From Rhodobiaceae bacterium (GTDB taxonomy: Bacteria; Pseudomonadota; Alphaproteobacteria; Micropepsales; Micropepsaceae): 10,692 nt of DNA. The translations under genes were made by a program, and so were the position numbers. The stretch spans positions 1 through 10,692 of the forward strand of contig VFKO01000077.1 of assembly GCA_009885515.1 (NCBI GenBank), given 5' to 3'. Shown piece after piece: positions 1 through 7,066 of the stretch. The notes beneath the pieces were generated by a model. It saw only the letters and a program-made list of their open reading frames with translations, did no database searches and was not told where the DNA came from. The first letter of the stretch is position 1, and each line of letters begins with the position of its first letter.

Positions 1-32
1 CGTACAAAGCGCGAGCCGCACGAGACGCTGAA

Positions 33-2642
33 CTAACGCGTTTGTGCGTCTCCAACCAAGGCAAACGACGCCCAGGTTGCGGGATGTGCGAAGCGCGGAT
101 TGGCCGTGTCTTGCATGAGTGACAGCATGGCTTTGTGCAGCGCTGTGGCCCTGCCCTGGCGCGGATATTTTTGAAATTGCGCGACCGTGGCTGTCGTCAA
201 GCGTTCTGCGGTGTCATCCCATACCGGCCAATTGGCTACCAGGATTGATCGCGCTCCGGCGTAGAAGAATGCTTTGGCCAGGCCGGAAAGCCCTTCGGCA
301 CCTGGACTGCCTCCGGCGGCGGTGTTGCAGGCCGACAAGATGATCCAATCAGCGCGGAGGTTGAGTTGAGCGGCTTCAGAGGCGCTGAGGTATCCGTCGT
401 CAAGGCGGCCGTGATGTTTGGGCTGACTTAGGACCAGCCCGGGTTCGCTTGTTCCAAACTGGCCTGCAGTCAATGCGTGGGTTGCAAAAGCGATGACGCG
501 TTTGCGGGATAGATCCAGGGTTTTCAGACGTGTCTCCGTGGCCTGGCTTCCCAGATAGACGTCGTTGGAGACGGATGCGCCCAGTGACCTGGCGAGCGAG
601 CGCAGTTCGTGCGCTGCGAAAGGAAGGGTCGGCAGATTTTGCGGCGCACCGGCAGGATCGCCAAAGCCAGCAAACGGTTCGCTGCCTGAGGGCGAAGCCT
701 CGAGCGCGCGCAGAGCTTTGAAACTTGAGAGTGAGGGCAAAGTTACGAATGCGTGCCGTTTCGCGAGCCACGGTGTGTCGCGTAAATGTACAGGATCGGA
801 ATCCGTTGCGGCGCCACCTTTGGGAGAGGCGGCCACCAAACTTGATGGGGGAATACCCGACAAGGGTCCACTTTGAACGACAAAGACGGTCGCTTTGCCT
901 TTCAGCACAGGCTCAATCGGCCGCCAGATCTGCTTGTACACCACGTGAGCGCGCCGGCGGTCGAATGCGGCAAACGAGCCTTGCCAATGATTGGGATCGA
1001 GTTGGCGCCGCAATGCGGCCGCATGGTTGGATGATTGCGCCCGGGTCAAAGAGGCGCGATGCCAGGCCGATTGCTCGCGTGAGACTGCGAACACGTAGGT
1101 TCCATCGTCGGCTGATAGTGTCAGAACCAAAGCTTCATCGTGCTTGAGCAACGCTTGAGTTTGGCTCAAGGTCACGGGGTTGCCTGACACATGATCTGCG
1201 TAGGGCGGATGCTCGCGCTGCAAACGGGTGCTGATGATGCGGACACGTGTGTCTAGTGCTTCGAGGTGCTTGCGAAGTGCAGTGCTTTGCGCGCGCGTTG
1301 CGGGGTCGTTTGATCCCAATGCGAACGCGTGCTGACGGTCTACAAGGTCTTGCTGGCGGATAAGTTGCTGCTGTTCGCGTAACAGCGCCGCAAGCGGATT
1401 GGTGCCCAGCGCGAAGCGCACAGCCATGTGTTTCACTGCGGTGCTGGCCTCGTTGGCGATGTAAAGGTCTGCGGCCTCAAAGGCTTCAGAGCGCCGGGCA
1501 ACGTGGTACGAGGCCCTGATCACTTGCAGGAATATCTCAGCGTCGTCCTTGCTGCGTCTGGCGCGGGAGGCTGAGGCAGCGCGCATGGCATAGGCGAGTG
1601 CTTCAGCCGGGCGGCCGCGTTTGAGGGCGCACTTGGACAGGAAATAGTTCGCTCGCCCAATTTGGATGGCGTTGGGCGGGAGGTTGGTCTCGAATATGTT
1701 CAGCGCCTCACGTGTGAGCACCTGAGCGGCGGCGTATTGCTGCTTGGCAAAACGCAGTTGCGCCAGGGCCCCCAATACGTACGCCGTGTTGATATGTTTC
1801 GCGCCAAGCGCCTTTTTGGTGACGGCGAGTGCTTGCACAGCATAGCTTGTGGCGTGTCCCAACCTGTTGCGCCGCTGAAGCACAGCGCCAAGGTTGCTGA
1901 GGGCTAGGCCCGCCGCACTACTGTCTTTGCCGAAGTGGCGCGCGTTAATGTGGAGCACATGTCTGAGCAGTGTCTCGGCTTGGGCAAGGCGGCCGGTGTT
2001 GGCGTAGAGGCCGGCCAGGTCATTGAGCGTGATGGCGGTCTCGTGATGTTGGCGTCCATGCACATTTTCATCGATGGTCAGCGCCCGCAAGTACAGCGGT
2101 TCGGCTTGCGATGTCCGGCCTTGGCTCATGTACGATTTTGCGAGATCGCGAAGTATTGGCGATACCCGGGGATGCTGCGATCCCAATTTGCGCTCTGTCA
2201 CGTCCAGCGCCCTTCTTAAGAGTGCGCCGGCGTGTGTGATGCGCCCAGTTTCGAGATACAAGGCCGCAAGATTGGAGAGACCGGCGGCGTAATCGGGGTG
2301 GTCTTGACCCAGGGCCTGCACATCGATGGCGACGGCGCGCTTGTAGGCGATTTCCGCCTCAGGGAAGCGGCCTTGCAGCCGGAACAGTTCTCCCAGATTG
2401 TTGAGTGTGATGGCGGTCAGTTGGTGGTTGGGACCGCGCACTTTTTCGTCGATAGCCAGCGCACGCTTGAGCAGCGGTTCGGCAGCCGCATAACGCCCCA
2501 GATCAATATTGCGCAAAGCAAGTTCGTTGAGCTGTTGTGCGGTTTCAGGGGGCTGGGCTTGTGCTGCGGGTGCGGGCTGCCATGTCAAGATCGTGACGGC
2601 AAAGCATGCAGCCGCCGCACGCGTTTTTCGATGCGGTTTCAT
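33..2642 (-). CDS. Exported TPR-CHAT (caspase-like) peptidase
   Basis: This 869-residue protein begins with a Sec-type signal peptide: a basic n-region, a hydrophobic stretch at residues 9-20, and a likely AQA cleavage site near residue 29. Eight tetratricopeptide repeats of kinesin-light-chain type follow (about residues 33-362). A helical, probably coiled-coil linker comes next (about 405-480), then a C-terminal CHAT domain (about 490-865). CHAT domains are clan CD, caspase/separase-like cysteine peptidases. The expected dyad is present: His722 in FATHAL and Cys772 in LSACNTAAGG, with the usual AxSILVANWPVWD segment after it. The start lies 5 nt after the stop of the S1C-like gene, so the two are probably co-transcribed and perhaps translationally coupled. 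The ribosome site is weak (GCGCGG directly before ATG). Many CHAT proteins are cytoplasmic, so export is notable. The family call is firm; substrate and role are unknown. Confidence 0.93.
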   Translation of the reverse strand: MKPHRKTRAAAACFAVTILTWQPAPAAQAQPPETAQQLNELALRNIDLGRYAAAEPLLKRALAIDEKVRGPNHQLTAITLNNLGELFRLQGRFPEAEIAYKRAVAIDVQALGQDHPDYAAGLSNLAALYLETGRITHAGALLRRALDVTERKLGSQHPRVSPILRDLAKSYMSQGRTSQAEPLYLRALTIDENVHGRQHHETAITLNDLAGLYANTGRLAQAETLLRHVLHINARHFGKDSSAAGLALSNLGAVLQRRNRLGHATSYAVQALAVTKKALGAKHINTAYVLGALAQLRFAKQQYAAAQVLTREALNIFETNLPPNAIQIGRANYFLSKCALKRGRPAEALAYAMRAASASRARRSKDDAEIFLQVIRASYHVARRSEAFEAADLYIANEASTAVKHMAVRFALGTNPLAALLREQQQLIRQQDLVDRQHAFALGSNDPATRAQSTALRKHLEALDTRVRIISTRLQREHPPYADHVSGNPVTLSQTQALLKHDEALVLTLSADDGTYVFAVSREQSAWHRASLTRAQSSNHAAALRRQLDPNHWQGSFAAFDRRRAHVVYKQIWRPIEPVLKGKATVFVVQSGPLSGIPPSSLVAASPKGGAATDSDPVHLRDTPWLAKRHAFVTLPSLSSFKALRALEASPSGSEPFAGFGDPAGAPQNLPTLPFAAHELRSLARSLGASVSNDVYLGSQATETRLKTLDLSRKRVIAFATHALTAGQFGTSEPGLVLSQPKHHGRLDDGYLSASEAAQLNLRADWIILSACNTAAGGSPGAEGLSGLAKAFFYAGARSILVANWPVWDDTAERLTTATVAQFQKYPRQGRATALHKAMLSLMQDTANPRFAHPATWASFALVGDAQTR
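1557..2546 (-). repeat. Eight TPR units, exact 42-residue period
   Basis: This repeat lies inside the CHAT protein, residues about 33-362. The turn position between the two helices (usually Gly-Arg) falls at residues 49, 91, 133, 175, 217, 259, 301 and 343, so every unit is exactly 42 residues (126 bp). The consensus is NLA.LY...GR...AE.L..RAL.I....G..HP. The seventh (QQ at the turn) and eighth units are degenerate. The unbroken register suggests a superhelical protein-binding surface built by duplication. Confidence 0.9.
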
Positions 2643-2647
2643 CCGCG

Positions 2648-3880
2648 CTAGTTTCTTGGAACATCGACGCGCGTGGGCGAGAGGTTTTCGTCAAGATCGT
2701 AACCGATGAGGTCAGCCTTGCCGTCTTCGTCGATGTCAAATTTGACTTCATCGAAGCGGCCGTCTCTTTCCTTGTCGAGATAAATGGAGTCAGTGATGCC
2801 GTTTTCGTTTGCGTCGTTCGACAGTGCGTTTGGTAAGGCTTGATTGTCGGGGACAAGCAGAATGGCATCGGCAGTGCCGTTGCAATTGAGGTCCAGCGTG
2901 TGGCCGGTGCCGTCGTTGGCTTTCGTCCGTTGTGTGTTCAAGCGAACCGGTTCGCACTTTGCCTTTGACGCCTTGGGCAAGACACTGGATTGGCTTTGGG
3001 CCGCGCGCGGGGGCTTTGGCGAGCGGATCAACCGCTGAACTTCCGCACTTGTGACGCCCAGGCTGATCAAAGGCTCGTTTTGAGGATTGAACGTATCAAC
3101 GGCCACCAACTCGCCTTTGTTGTTGAGCATCGGACCGCCAAAATTTCCCGTCATCACTGGTGTTCGTACCCTGATGACATCAGCGCGATGGGAGACGCCA
3201 TCTTTTGACTGCCAGACGTAATTTGGGCGAAATTGTTTGATTGTGCCCTGGGTGTGCGACCAAATTTCGCCAAAGGGATGACTGATGACCTGTACCTTGG
3301 CACCTGGCAGACGTGTTGGTGGGGACGCAATGTCGATGGGAACGATATCGGCTGGGACGCTTGCAATCTTTATGAGCGCAAGATCGGCCACTTGGTCGGT
3401 ATGGCTGACGGCTGCTTGTACGGCATCTGATTCTTTGAGGGCGCGGCCGTCTTGGCGTGGTTTGAAAATCACGCCAACCTGTTGCAGCGATTGAAGGGTG
3501 TGCCAGTTTGTAAGGATAGTGCCGTCGCGTCCAATGATTGTCCCTGAGCCGAGCTTGTCCGGCGTGACAATCAAGACGACGGAGCGGCTTAGTTTTGCGA
3601 TTTTGGGATTGAGCGGTGATCCGCGCAGCGAGGGCTCAATGCCGGCACGGGACTGTTGGACAGCTTGTACGATTTTTTTGGGAGGAATGCCTCCCATTGC
3701 GGTGCCTACACCTGAAAGGCTGCCAAGCTTTGGCATGGGTTCGGTTGACGGGGAGCCGAGCTCGGGTTGTTTTGGAATAGCCGCGCCGCGTTTGCTGTCG
3801 GCGCGCGAGACGGCCGACATCACGCACATCACCACGGCGCATATCGCCATAGCGGTCTTGAAGGGTTTTAGGTCCGTCAT
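2648..3880 (-). CDS. Exported trypsin-like (S1C) pseudoprotease with calcium-type tail
   Basis: This 410-residue protein starts with a signal peptide (hydrophobic residues 9-24, cleavage likely after SRA27). A proline-rich spacer is followed by a chymotrypsin/HtrA-fold domain at about residues 93-285. Family landmarks are GSGTIIGRDGTILTNWH with His127, VADLALIKI with Asp166, and the nucleophile loop. That loop reads GNFGGP at 245-250, where active members have GNSGGP, so residue 247 is Phe (TTT codon) instead of Ser. No PDZ domain follows. Instead, residues 330-402 hold DxDxDGxxD-like loops in a 13-residue period. The only usable start is ATG at 3880; an in-frame TAA lies just upstream and the ribosome site is poor. 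It is the first gene of a two-gene operon with the CHAT protein. His and Asp remain, so hydrolysis is likely lost while binding may persist. A sequencing error at this base is an alternative. Confidence 0.88.
   Translation of the reverse strand: MTDLKPFKTAMAICAVVMCVMSAVSRADSKRGAAIPKQPELGSPSTEPMPKLGSLSGVGTAMGGIPPKKIVQAVQQSRAGIEPSLRGSPLNPKIAKLSRSVVLIVTPDKLGSGTIIGRDGTILTNWHTLQSLQQVGVIFKPRQDGRALKESDAVQAAVSHTDQVADLALIKIASVPADIVPIDIASPPTRLPGAKVQVISHPFGEIWSHTQGTIKQFRPNYVWQSKDGVSHRADVIRVRTPVMTGNFGGPMLNNKGELVAVDTFNPQNEPLISLGVTSAEVQRLIRSPKPPRAAQSQSSVLPKASKAKCEPVRLNTQRTKANDGTGHTLDLNCNGTADAILLVPDNQALPNALSNDANENGITDSIYLDKERDGRFDEVKFDIDEDGKADLIGYDLDENLSPTRVDVPRN
2675..2893 (-). repeat. Thirteen-residue acidic calcium-type repeats
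   Basis: This repeat is the C-terminal tail of the S1C-like protein. Loops start at Asp330, Asp356, Asp369, Asp382 and Asp395. Spacing is 13 residues, with one degenerate unit (343-355) between the first two. The clearest unit is DIDEDGKAD. The pattern resembles thrombospondin type-3 or EF-hand-like calcium loops. Calcium binding is inferred from the side chains. Confidence 0.7.
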
Positions 3881-4029
3881 TTTACCGCATCCCGGTCTGG
3901 AGGCCGCCTGATCGCCTCCGTCTTAGCCCAATTATTCTGACGCGTCACTCAGAGACGCTTGGCTTGTCGTGATACTGGCGGTAGCGTGATGGAGGTGCCA
4001 CATATGTGACGCCGTCACTGGAGAAATCA
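3881..4029. promoter_or_regulatory. Divergent spacer with two TGAC/GTCA dyads
   Basis: This is the spacer between the start of the minus-strand S1C-like gene and the plus-strand GST gene. It must hold promoters for one or both genes, but I could not assign -35/-10 boxes with confidence. Two related inverted repeats stand out: TGACGCGTCA, a perfect 10-bp palindrome at 3938-3947, and GTGACgccGTCAC at 4006-4018. They share the half-sites TGAC and GTCA with spacers of 2 and 3 bp. They could be operator sites for a dimeric regulator, which is inference. Confidence 0.4.
4020..4023 (+). promoter_or_regulatory. Ribosome binding site deciding the GST start
   Basis: GGAG lies 6 nt upstream of ATG 4030. 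An upstream in-frame GTG at 4006 has no comparable site and would add eight residues unlike the family N-terminus. The ATG is therefore preferred. Confidence 0.7.
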
Positions 4030-4719
4030 ATGTACCGGCTTTTCATTGCTAACAAAAACTACTCGTCTTGGTCGCTGAGGTCGTGGGTGCTGCTGCGCGA
4101 GTTGAAGATTGAGTTCGCTGAAGACCTTCATCGCTTCCAGACCGGTGGTGCCTGGTCAGCGTTTCGCGCCTTCTCTCCCAGTGGACGCGTCCCGGCTCTG
4201 CATGATGGAGACACCGTGGTTTGGGACTCGCTGGCCATTGCCGAGTATTTGGGCGAGCGCCATAACGGGGTTTGGCCGGCGAGCCCTGCCGCGCGCAGTT
4301 GGGCGCGGTGTGCTGCGGCAGAGATGCATGCAGGCTTTGCGGTGCTGCGTGAGCAGTGTTCATTCAATGCCGGTTTGCGGGTGCGGCTCAAATCGATTTC
4401 GCCGTTGCTGGACAAAGATATTGTGCGCCTGTCTGAGCTGTGGAATGAGGGGCTTTCAAAGTTTGGCGGGCCGTTCCTGGCCGGCAGTCACTTCGCGGCG
4501 GTGGACGCCTTCTATGCGCCGGTTGCGTTTCGTGCGCAGACCTATGGTCTAAAATTTGATGGTGCGGCACAGGCTTACGTTCAGCGCTTGCTGGCTCTGG
4601 GCTCAATGCAAGACTGGTATGCGAGCGCGCTTGCTGAAGACTTTCGCGATCTGGGCCATGATGACGAGGTGACGAAATATGGTGAGATTGTCGAGGACCG
4701 GCGCGTTGCTTCAAAATGA
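4030..4719 (+). CDS. Glutathione S-transferase family protein
   Basis: This 229-residue cytosolic protein has the two-domain GST layout. The thioredoxin-fold N-terminal domain (about residues 1-80) opens with MYRLFIANKNYSSWSLRSW, which carries the Ser-rich catalytic loop typical of the KNYSSWSLR group and of zeta-like GSTs. The glutathione site continues with the cis-proline in RVPAL (Pro55) and the acidic-Ser pair DS at 66-67, which normally holds the glutamyl part of glutathione. An all-helical C-terminal domain follows (about 90-215). It is expected to conjugate or transfer glutathione; the substrate cannot be read from the sequence. ATG 4030 is chosen over GTG 4006 because of the GGAG site and the family N-terminus. 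The gene is divergent from the S1C/CHAT operon. The next gene starts 110 nt downstream and appears separate. Confidence 0.9.
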   Translation: MYRLFIANKNYSSWSLRSWVLLRELKIEFAEDLHRFQTGGAWSAFRAFSPSGRVPALHDGDTVVWDSLAIAEYLGERHNGVWPASPAARSWARCAAAEMHAGFAVLREQCSFNAGLRVRLKSISPLLDKDIVRLSELWNEGLSKFGGPFLAGSHFAAVDAFYAPVAFRAQTYGLKFDGAAQAYVQRLLALGSMQDWYASALAEDFRDLGHDDEVTKYGEIVEDRRVASK

Positions 4720-4829
4720 CGCCATTTGTGACTTGAAAGGCGTGACGGCCACGGTGATGCCACGATTTGATGGGATTGGTTGTTTGGTGTGCACCACTTA
4801 TAGTCTATTGAAATACGCGGGAGAGGGAC

Positions 4830-5351
4830 ATGGCTTCGAATTCTGGTGGGGGTGGATTTGGCTGGTTTATCATCGGCGCGGCGGCGGGGGCGGCGGCCAT
4901 GTATTATGGACCTTCGTCCTATCAAAAATACGTCGTGAAGGCGCCAGCCACGGTGCGGGTGGAAGTGGCCAGCGATTACACGCCCGGTGTCTGGCACCGC
5001 ACGGCGCGCTTTGACATTGAGTTCAGCAAGTTTAAGGCCAGCGGCCAAAATTGGGACTGGCCACTGATCGACCCCGAATTGCAATTATGCATTCGTGAGG
5101 GGACAGAATACCGGAAGTGTTTCGGTCCACAGGATGCGGTGCTTGCGCCGTGCCAAGGACGGTTCCGGTGTACGACCGCTGTCATTCGGGTGCCTGACGT
5201 CGCATTCGGTATCGAGTTGTACGAGTGGGACGACTACAACAAGCCCGATCCGATTGGTGCGTTCGATTGCGATGTCGGGCAGAACTGCAAATTCCCGCTG
5301 GGCGCGGTGACGGTCCGTGATGCTGGCGGTGCGGCACAAGGGAGCAAGTAG
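4830..5351 (+). CDS. Membrane-anchored C2-like domain protein with six cysteines
   Basis: This is a 173-residue protein. A glycine-rich N-terminus runs into one hydrophobic segment (about residues 10-27), probably an uncleaved membrane anchor. The rest (about 41-160) looks like a C2-type beta-sandwich. ASGQNWDWPLIDPELQLCI resembles the 'WD..g..PDPyv.v' start of bacterial C2-like domains, and ELYEWDDYNKPDPIGAF resembles their 'v.D.D....D.IG' end, with acidic residues at 81, 134, 135 and 140. Six cysteines (87, 97, 108, 114, 147, 153) lie after the anchor. Their even number would suit three disulfides if the domain faces the periplasm. A strong GGGAGAGGG ribosome site precedes ATG. Its stop is 7 bp from the convergent gene's stop. 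The C2 assignment is by eye only; function is unknown. Confidence 0.75.
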   Translation: MASNSGGGGFGWFIIGAAAGAAAMYYGPSSYQKYVVKAPATVRVEVASDYTPGVWHRTARFDIEFSKFKASGQNWDWPLIDPELQLCIREGTEYRKCFGPQDAVLAPCQGRFRCTTAVIRVPDVAFGIELYEWDDYNKPDPIGAFDCDVGQNCKFPLGAVTVRDAGGAAQGSK

Positions 5352-5358
5352 AACGCCA

Positions 5359-6939
5359 CTACGCGGCGGCGCTCTTCTTTTGCATATCTTGCGCCGCGGT
5401 GATCCACGCCTGGATCTTGGGTTCTGTGGGCGGGACGGCATCGCGCAAAATGCGCTGACCATCCGGGGTGTCACAGAACTCGTCGATCATATTGATGAGC
5501 ATGTCCGCTTCGGCGTTGGCCAAATCATCGCCATCACGCACACCAACCGCGACCAAAAGCTGAGCGGCGATACTGGTGAGGTTTGGAATGGTGCAGGCTA
5601 GTCCGGCTTGGGCCTGCCAGTCGCGGATCAATCGGGCGTTGATGTGTTTGAATTTCAGTTTTGTTGCAGCATCCTCGGGCGACACCGACAATAAGTCGTT
5701 GACGGTGTGGACGCCGATGGCCGTCAGGCGGCTTGCTGTTTTGGCGCCGATCGACGGTGCATCTTCGACCGGTGAATTGTGTTTGAGATTGAATCCGCCG
5801 CCGGGGTTGGCGGGGACTTGAGGCGGTTTCGCGATGTCCCTTTGCACTGGCTTTGCCTGTTGGGCAATGGGCTTTTCAGCGGGGACTGCAACCGACGGTT
5901 CGATACGGGCGCGTTTGGCAGACTTGGGTTTCGGCTTCCTTTGAATTGTGGTGGTTCTGGCTGGGCGGCCGGTGCCGTGCGCTGTGCCCGTTTCCCGGGG
6001 CCAGAGTGCGTCGATCGTAGACAGGGGAACTTTCAGAACCTCCAGCGCATGCAAGCGGCGTACGAGCTTGTCGTCTTCCGAGAGTGTTTGGCGAACTTTG
6101 CCGGTTTTTAGGAACTCTTCGTACATTGCGGTGATCGTCGCGCGCTCCCTGGCGTCATCGATTTTTCCCAGCATCAGGTTCAGCGGCAATTTTAATGTGG
6201 CAAAAAGCGTATCCAAGGTCAGCCCGACGCGCGGCGGGATCACGGCAGCTTCAATGAAGGCACGTTCAAGGATGCGCGACAGCATGATCGTTGCGTAGCC
6301 CACAAGACGGGCCACTACATCTTTCAGTTCCTGATCGAGTCCGCTTTGCGGAGATTTGATACCTGCGGCCAGATTGTAGTGATCGATCAGCGTTTCATAA
6401 TGTGGATTTGAGGCTCTGGCGCCTGCCTTTATCATCTGTTCGAGCCAGTCGTTGCCTGACGGCACGGCGACATCGGGGTAACCGCCCAGATCCTGCTCCA
6501 AAATCAGTTGCAGCTTCGCGTAGGATTTCGAGAAACTCCATTCGATGGCGCGATGGATGGTGCCTTCTTCCTCGGTTTGTCCGGTATGCAGCGGCTGGAC
6601 GGGATCGACGACGTAGTGGCTCATGACGCCCGCACAATAGACCGCGTGTTTCCAGTCGTGCTGGCTCAGTGCGCGTACGGTTCGACGGTACCATTCACGC
6701 GCCGCTGCAGGGGCGCCGCCCCAATCGCCTTCGCGCACGTGAAGCACGTGATTCTTGAAGTCCTTGAATATTTCGTCGGGTGCTTTTGCACCGTCAAGGT
6801 AGAGCTTGTGGTGATGAAGAAACAGATTGCGCCACAGTTCCCCATCGGTGCCGCGCAATTGAACCAAGGCATCGATCGCCAATCGATGATGGTTGGAGCG
6901 GCACAACGTGTTTTTTACGAGCTTCAGAAACAGTGACAC
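5359..6939 (-). CDS. Zinc-dependent phospholipase C/P1-nuclease-like domain fused to DUF4332-like HhH module
   Basis: This 526-residue protein carries the zinc-dependent phospholipase C / S1-P1 nuclease fold in residues about 1-240. The ligand series is visible: His17 or His18, Asp55 in APDE, His64 or His67, then His108-x3-Asp112-x5-His118-x10-His129-x3-Glu133. This closely follows the Bacillus cereus PLC spacing H-x3-D-x5-H-x13-H-x3-E, so three metal sites look intact. A basic, Pro/Ala/Lys-rich linker (about 315-382) leads to residues 383-515. There SIGAKTASRLTAIGVHTVNDLL matches helix-hairpin-helix modules of the DUF4332 kind. I see no signal peptide, although classical PLCs are secreted, so it may act inside the cell on phosphodiesters of lipid or nucleic acid. 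The GTG start has a GGGGAAG site 4 nt upstream. It reads convergently with the C2-like gene and divergently from the SppA-like operon. Confidence 0.85.
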   Translation of the reverse strand: MSLFLKLVKNTLCRSNHHRLAIDALVQLRGTDGELWRNLFLHHHKLYLDGAKAPDEIFKDFKNHVLHVREGDWGGAPAAAREWYRRTVRALSQHDWKHAVYCAGVMSHYVVDPVQPLHTGQTEEEGTIHRAIEWSFSKSYAKLQLILEQDLGGYPDVAVPSGNDWLEQMIKAGARASNPHYETLIDHYNLAAGIKSPQSGLDQELKDVVARLVGYATIMLSRILERAFIEAAVIPPRVGLTLDTLFATLKLPLNLMLGKIDDARERATITAMYEEFLKTGKVRQTLSEDDKLVRRLHALEVLKVPLSTIDALWPRETGTAHGTGRPARTTTIQRKPKPKSAKRARIEPSVAVPAEKPIAQQAKPVQRDIAKPPQVPANPGGGFNLKHNSPVEDAPSIGAKTASRLTAIGVHTVNDLLSVSPEDAATKLKFKHINARLIRDWQAQAGLACTIPNLTSIAAQLLVAVGVRDGDDLANAEADMLINMIDEFCDTPDGQRILRDAVPPTEPKIQAWITAAQDMQKKSAAA

Positions 6940-6943
6940 AGGA

Positions 6944-6950
6944 CTTCCCC
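6944..6950 (-). promoter_or_regulatory. Ribosome binding site supporting a GTG start
   Basis: Read on the minus strand, GGGGAAG lies 4 nt before the GTG at 6939-6937. It supports this non-ATG start for the phospholipase-like fusion protein. Confidence 0.65.
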
Positions 6951-7044
6951 AGAATCAGAAGAGTGAAGCTGAACTGTGGGGGTTAACGAGGTGTTAACTC
7001 CGCTGTTGGCCATGATAACGTTGCGTGCTGTGGTGTGCGCACTT

Positions 7045-7066
7045 CGAGCTCTGGTTGCAGAGCTTG
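7045..7066. other. Stem-loop in divergent spacer
   Basis: CGAGCTCTG and CAGAGCTTG form a nine-pair stem with one G-U pair and a four-base GTTG loop. No T-run follows on the plus strand within the next bases, so it is not a typical intrinsic terminator. It could be part of a 5' leader of the SppA-like operon or a protein site. The structure is seen directly; its role is unknown. Confidence 0.45.

Noticed and set aside
530..1147. Long open frames opposite the CHAT gene
   Set aside because: Their translations are Arg/Pro-rich antisense shadows with no recognisable domain; the minus-strand CHAT frame explains the region.
4005..4019. CRP-type site TGTGA-N-TCACT
   Set aside because: The spacer is 5 bp instead of the 6 required, so the TGAC/GTCA dyad description is safer.
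4006..4029. GTG 4006 as GST start
   Set aside because: The extra eight residues do not fit the family, and GGAG supports ATG 4030.
4715..4745. ACGCC/GGCGT stem after the GST gene as terminator
   Set aside because: Only five pairs with a long loop and no T-run follow.
5340..5375. Bidirectional terminator between the convergent C2-like and PLC-like genes
   Set aside because: The stops are 7 bp apart and I find no convincing stem with T-tracts; GC-rich Ala codons explain the sequence.
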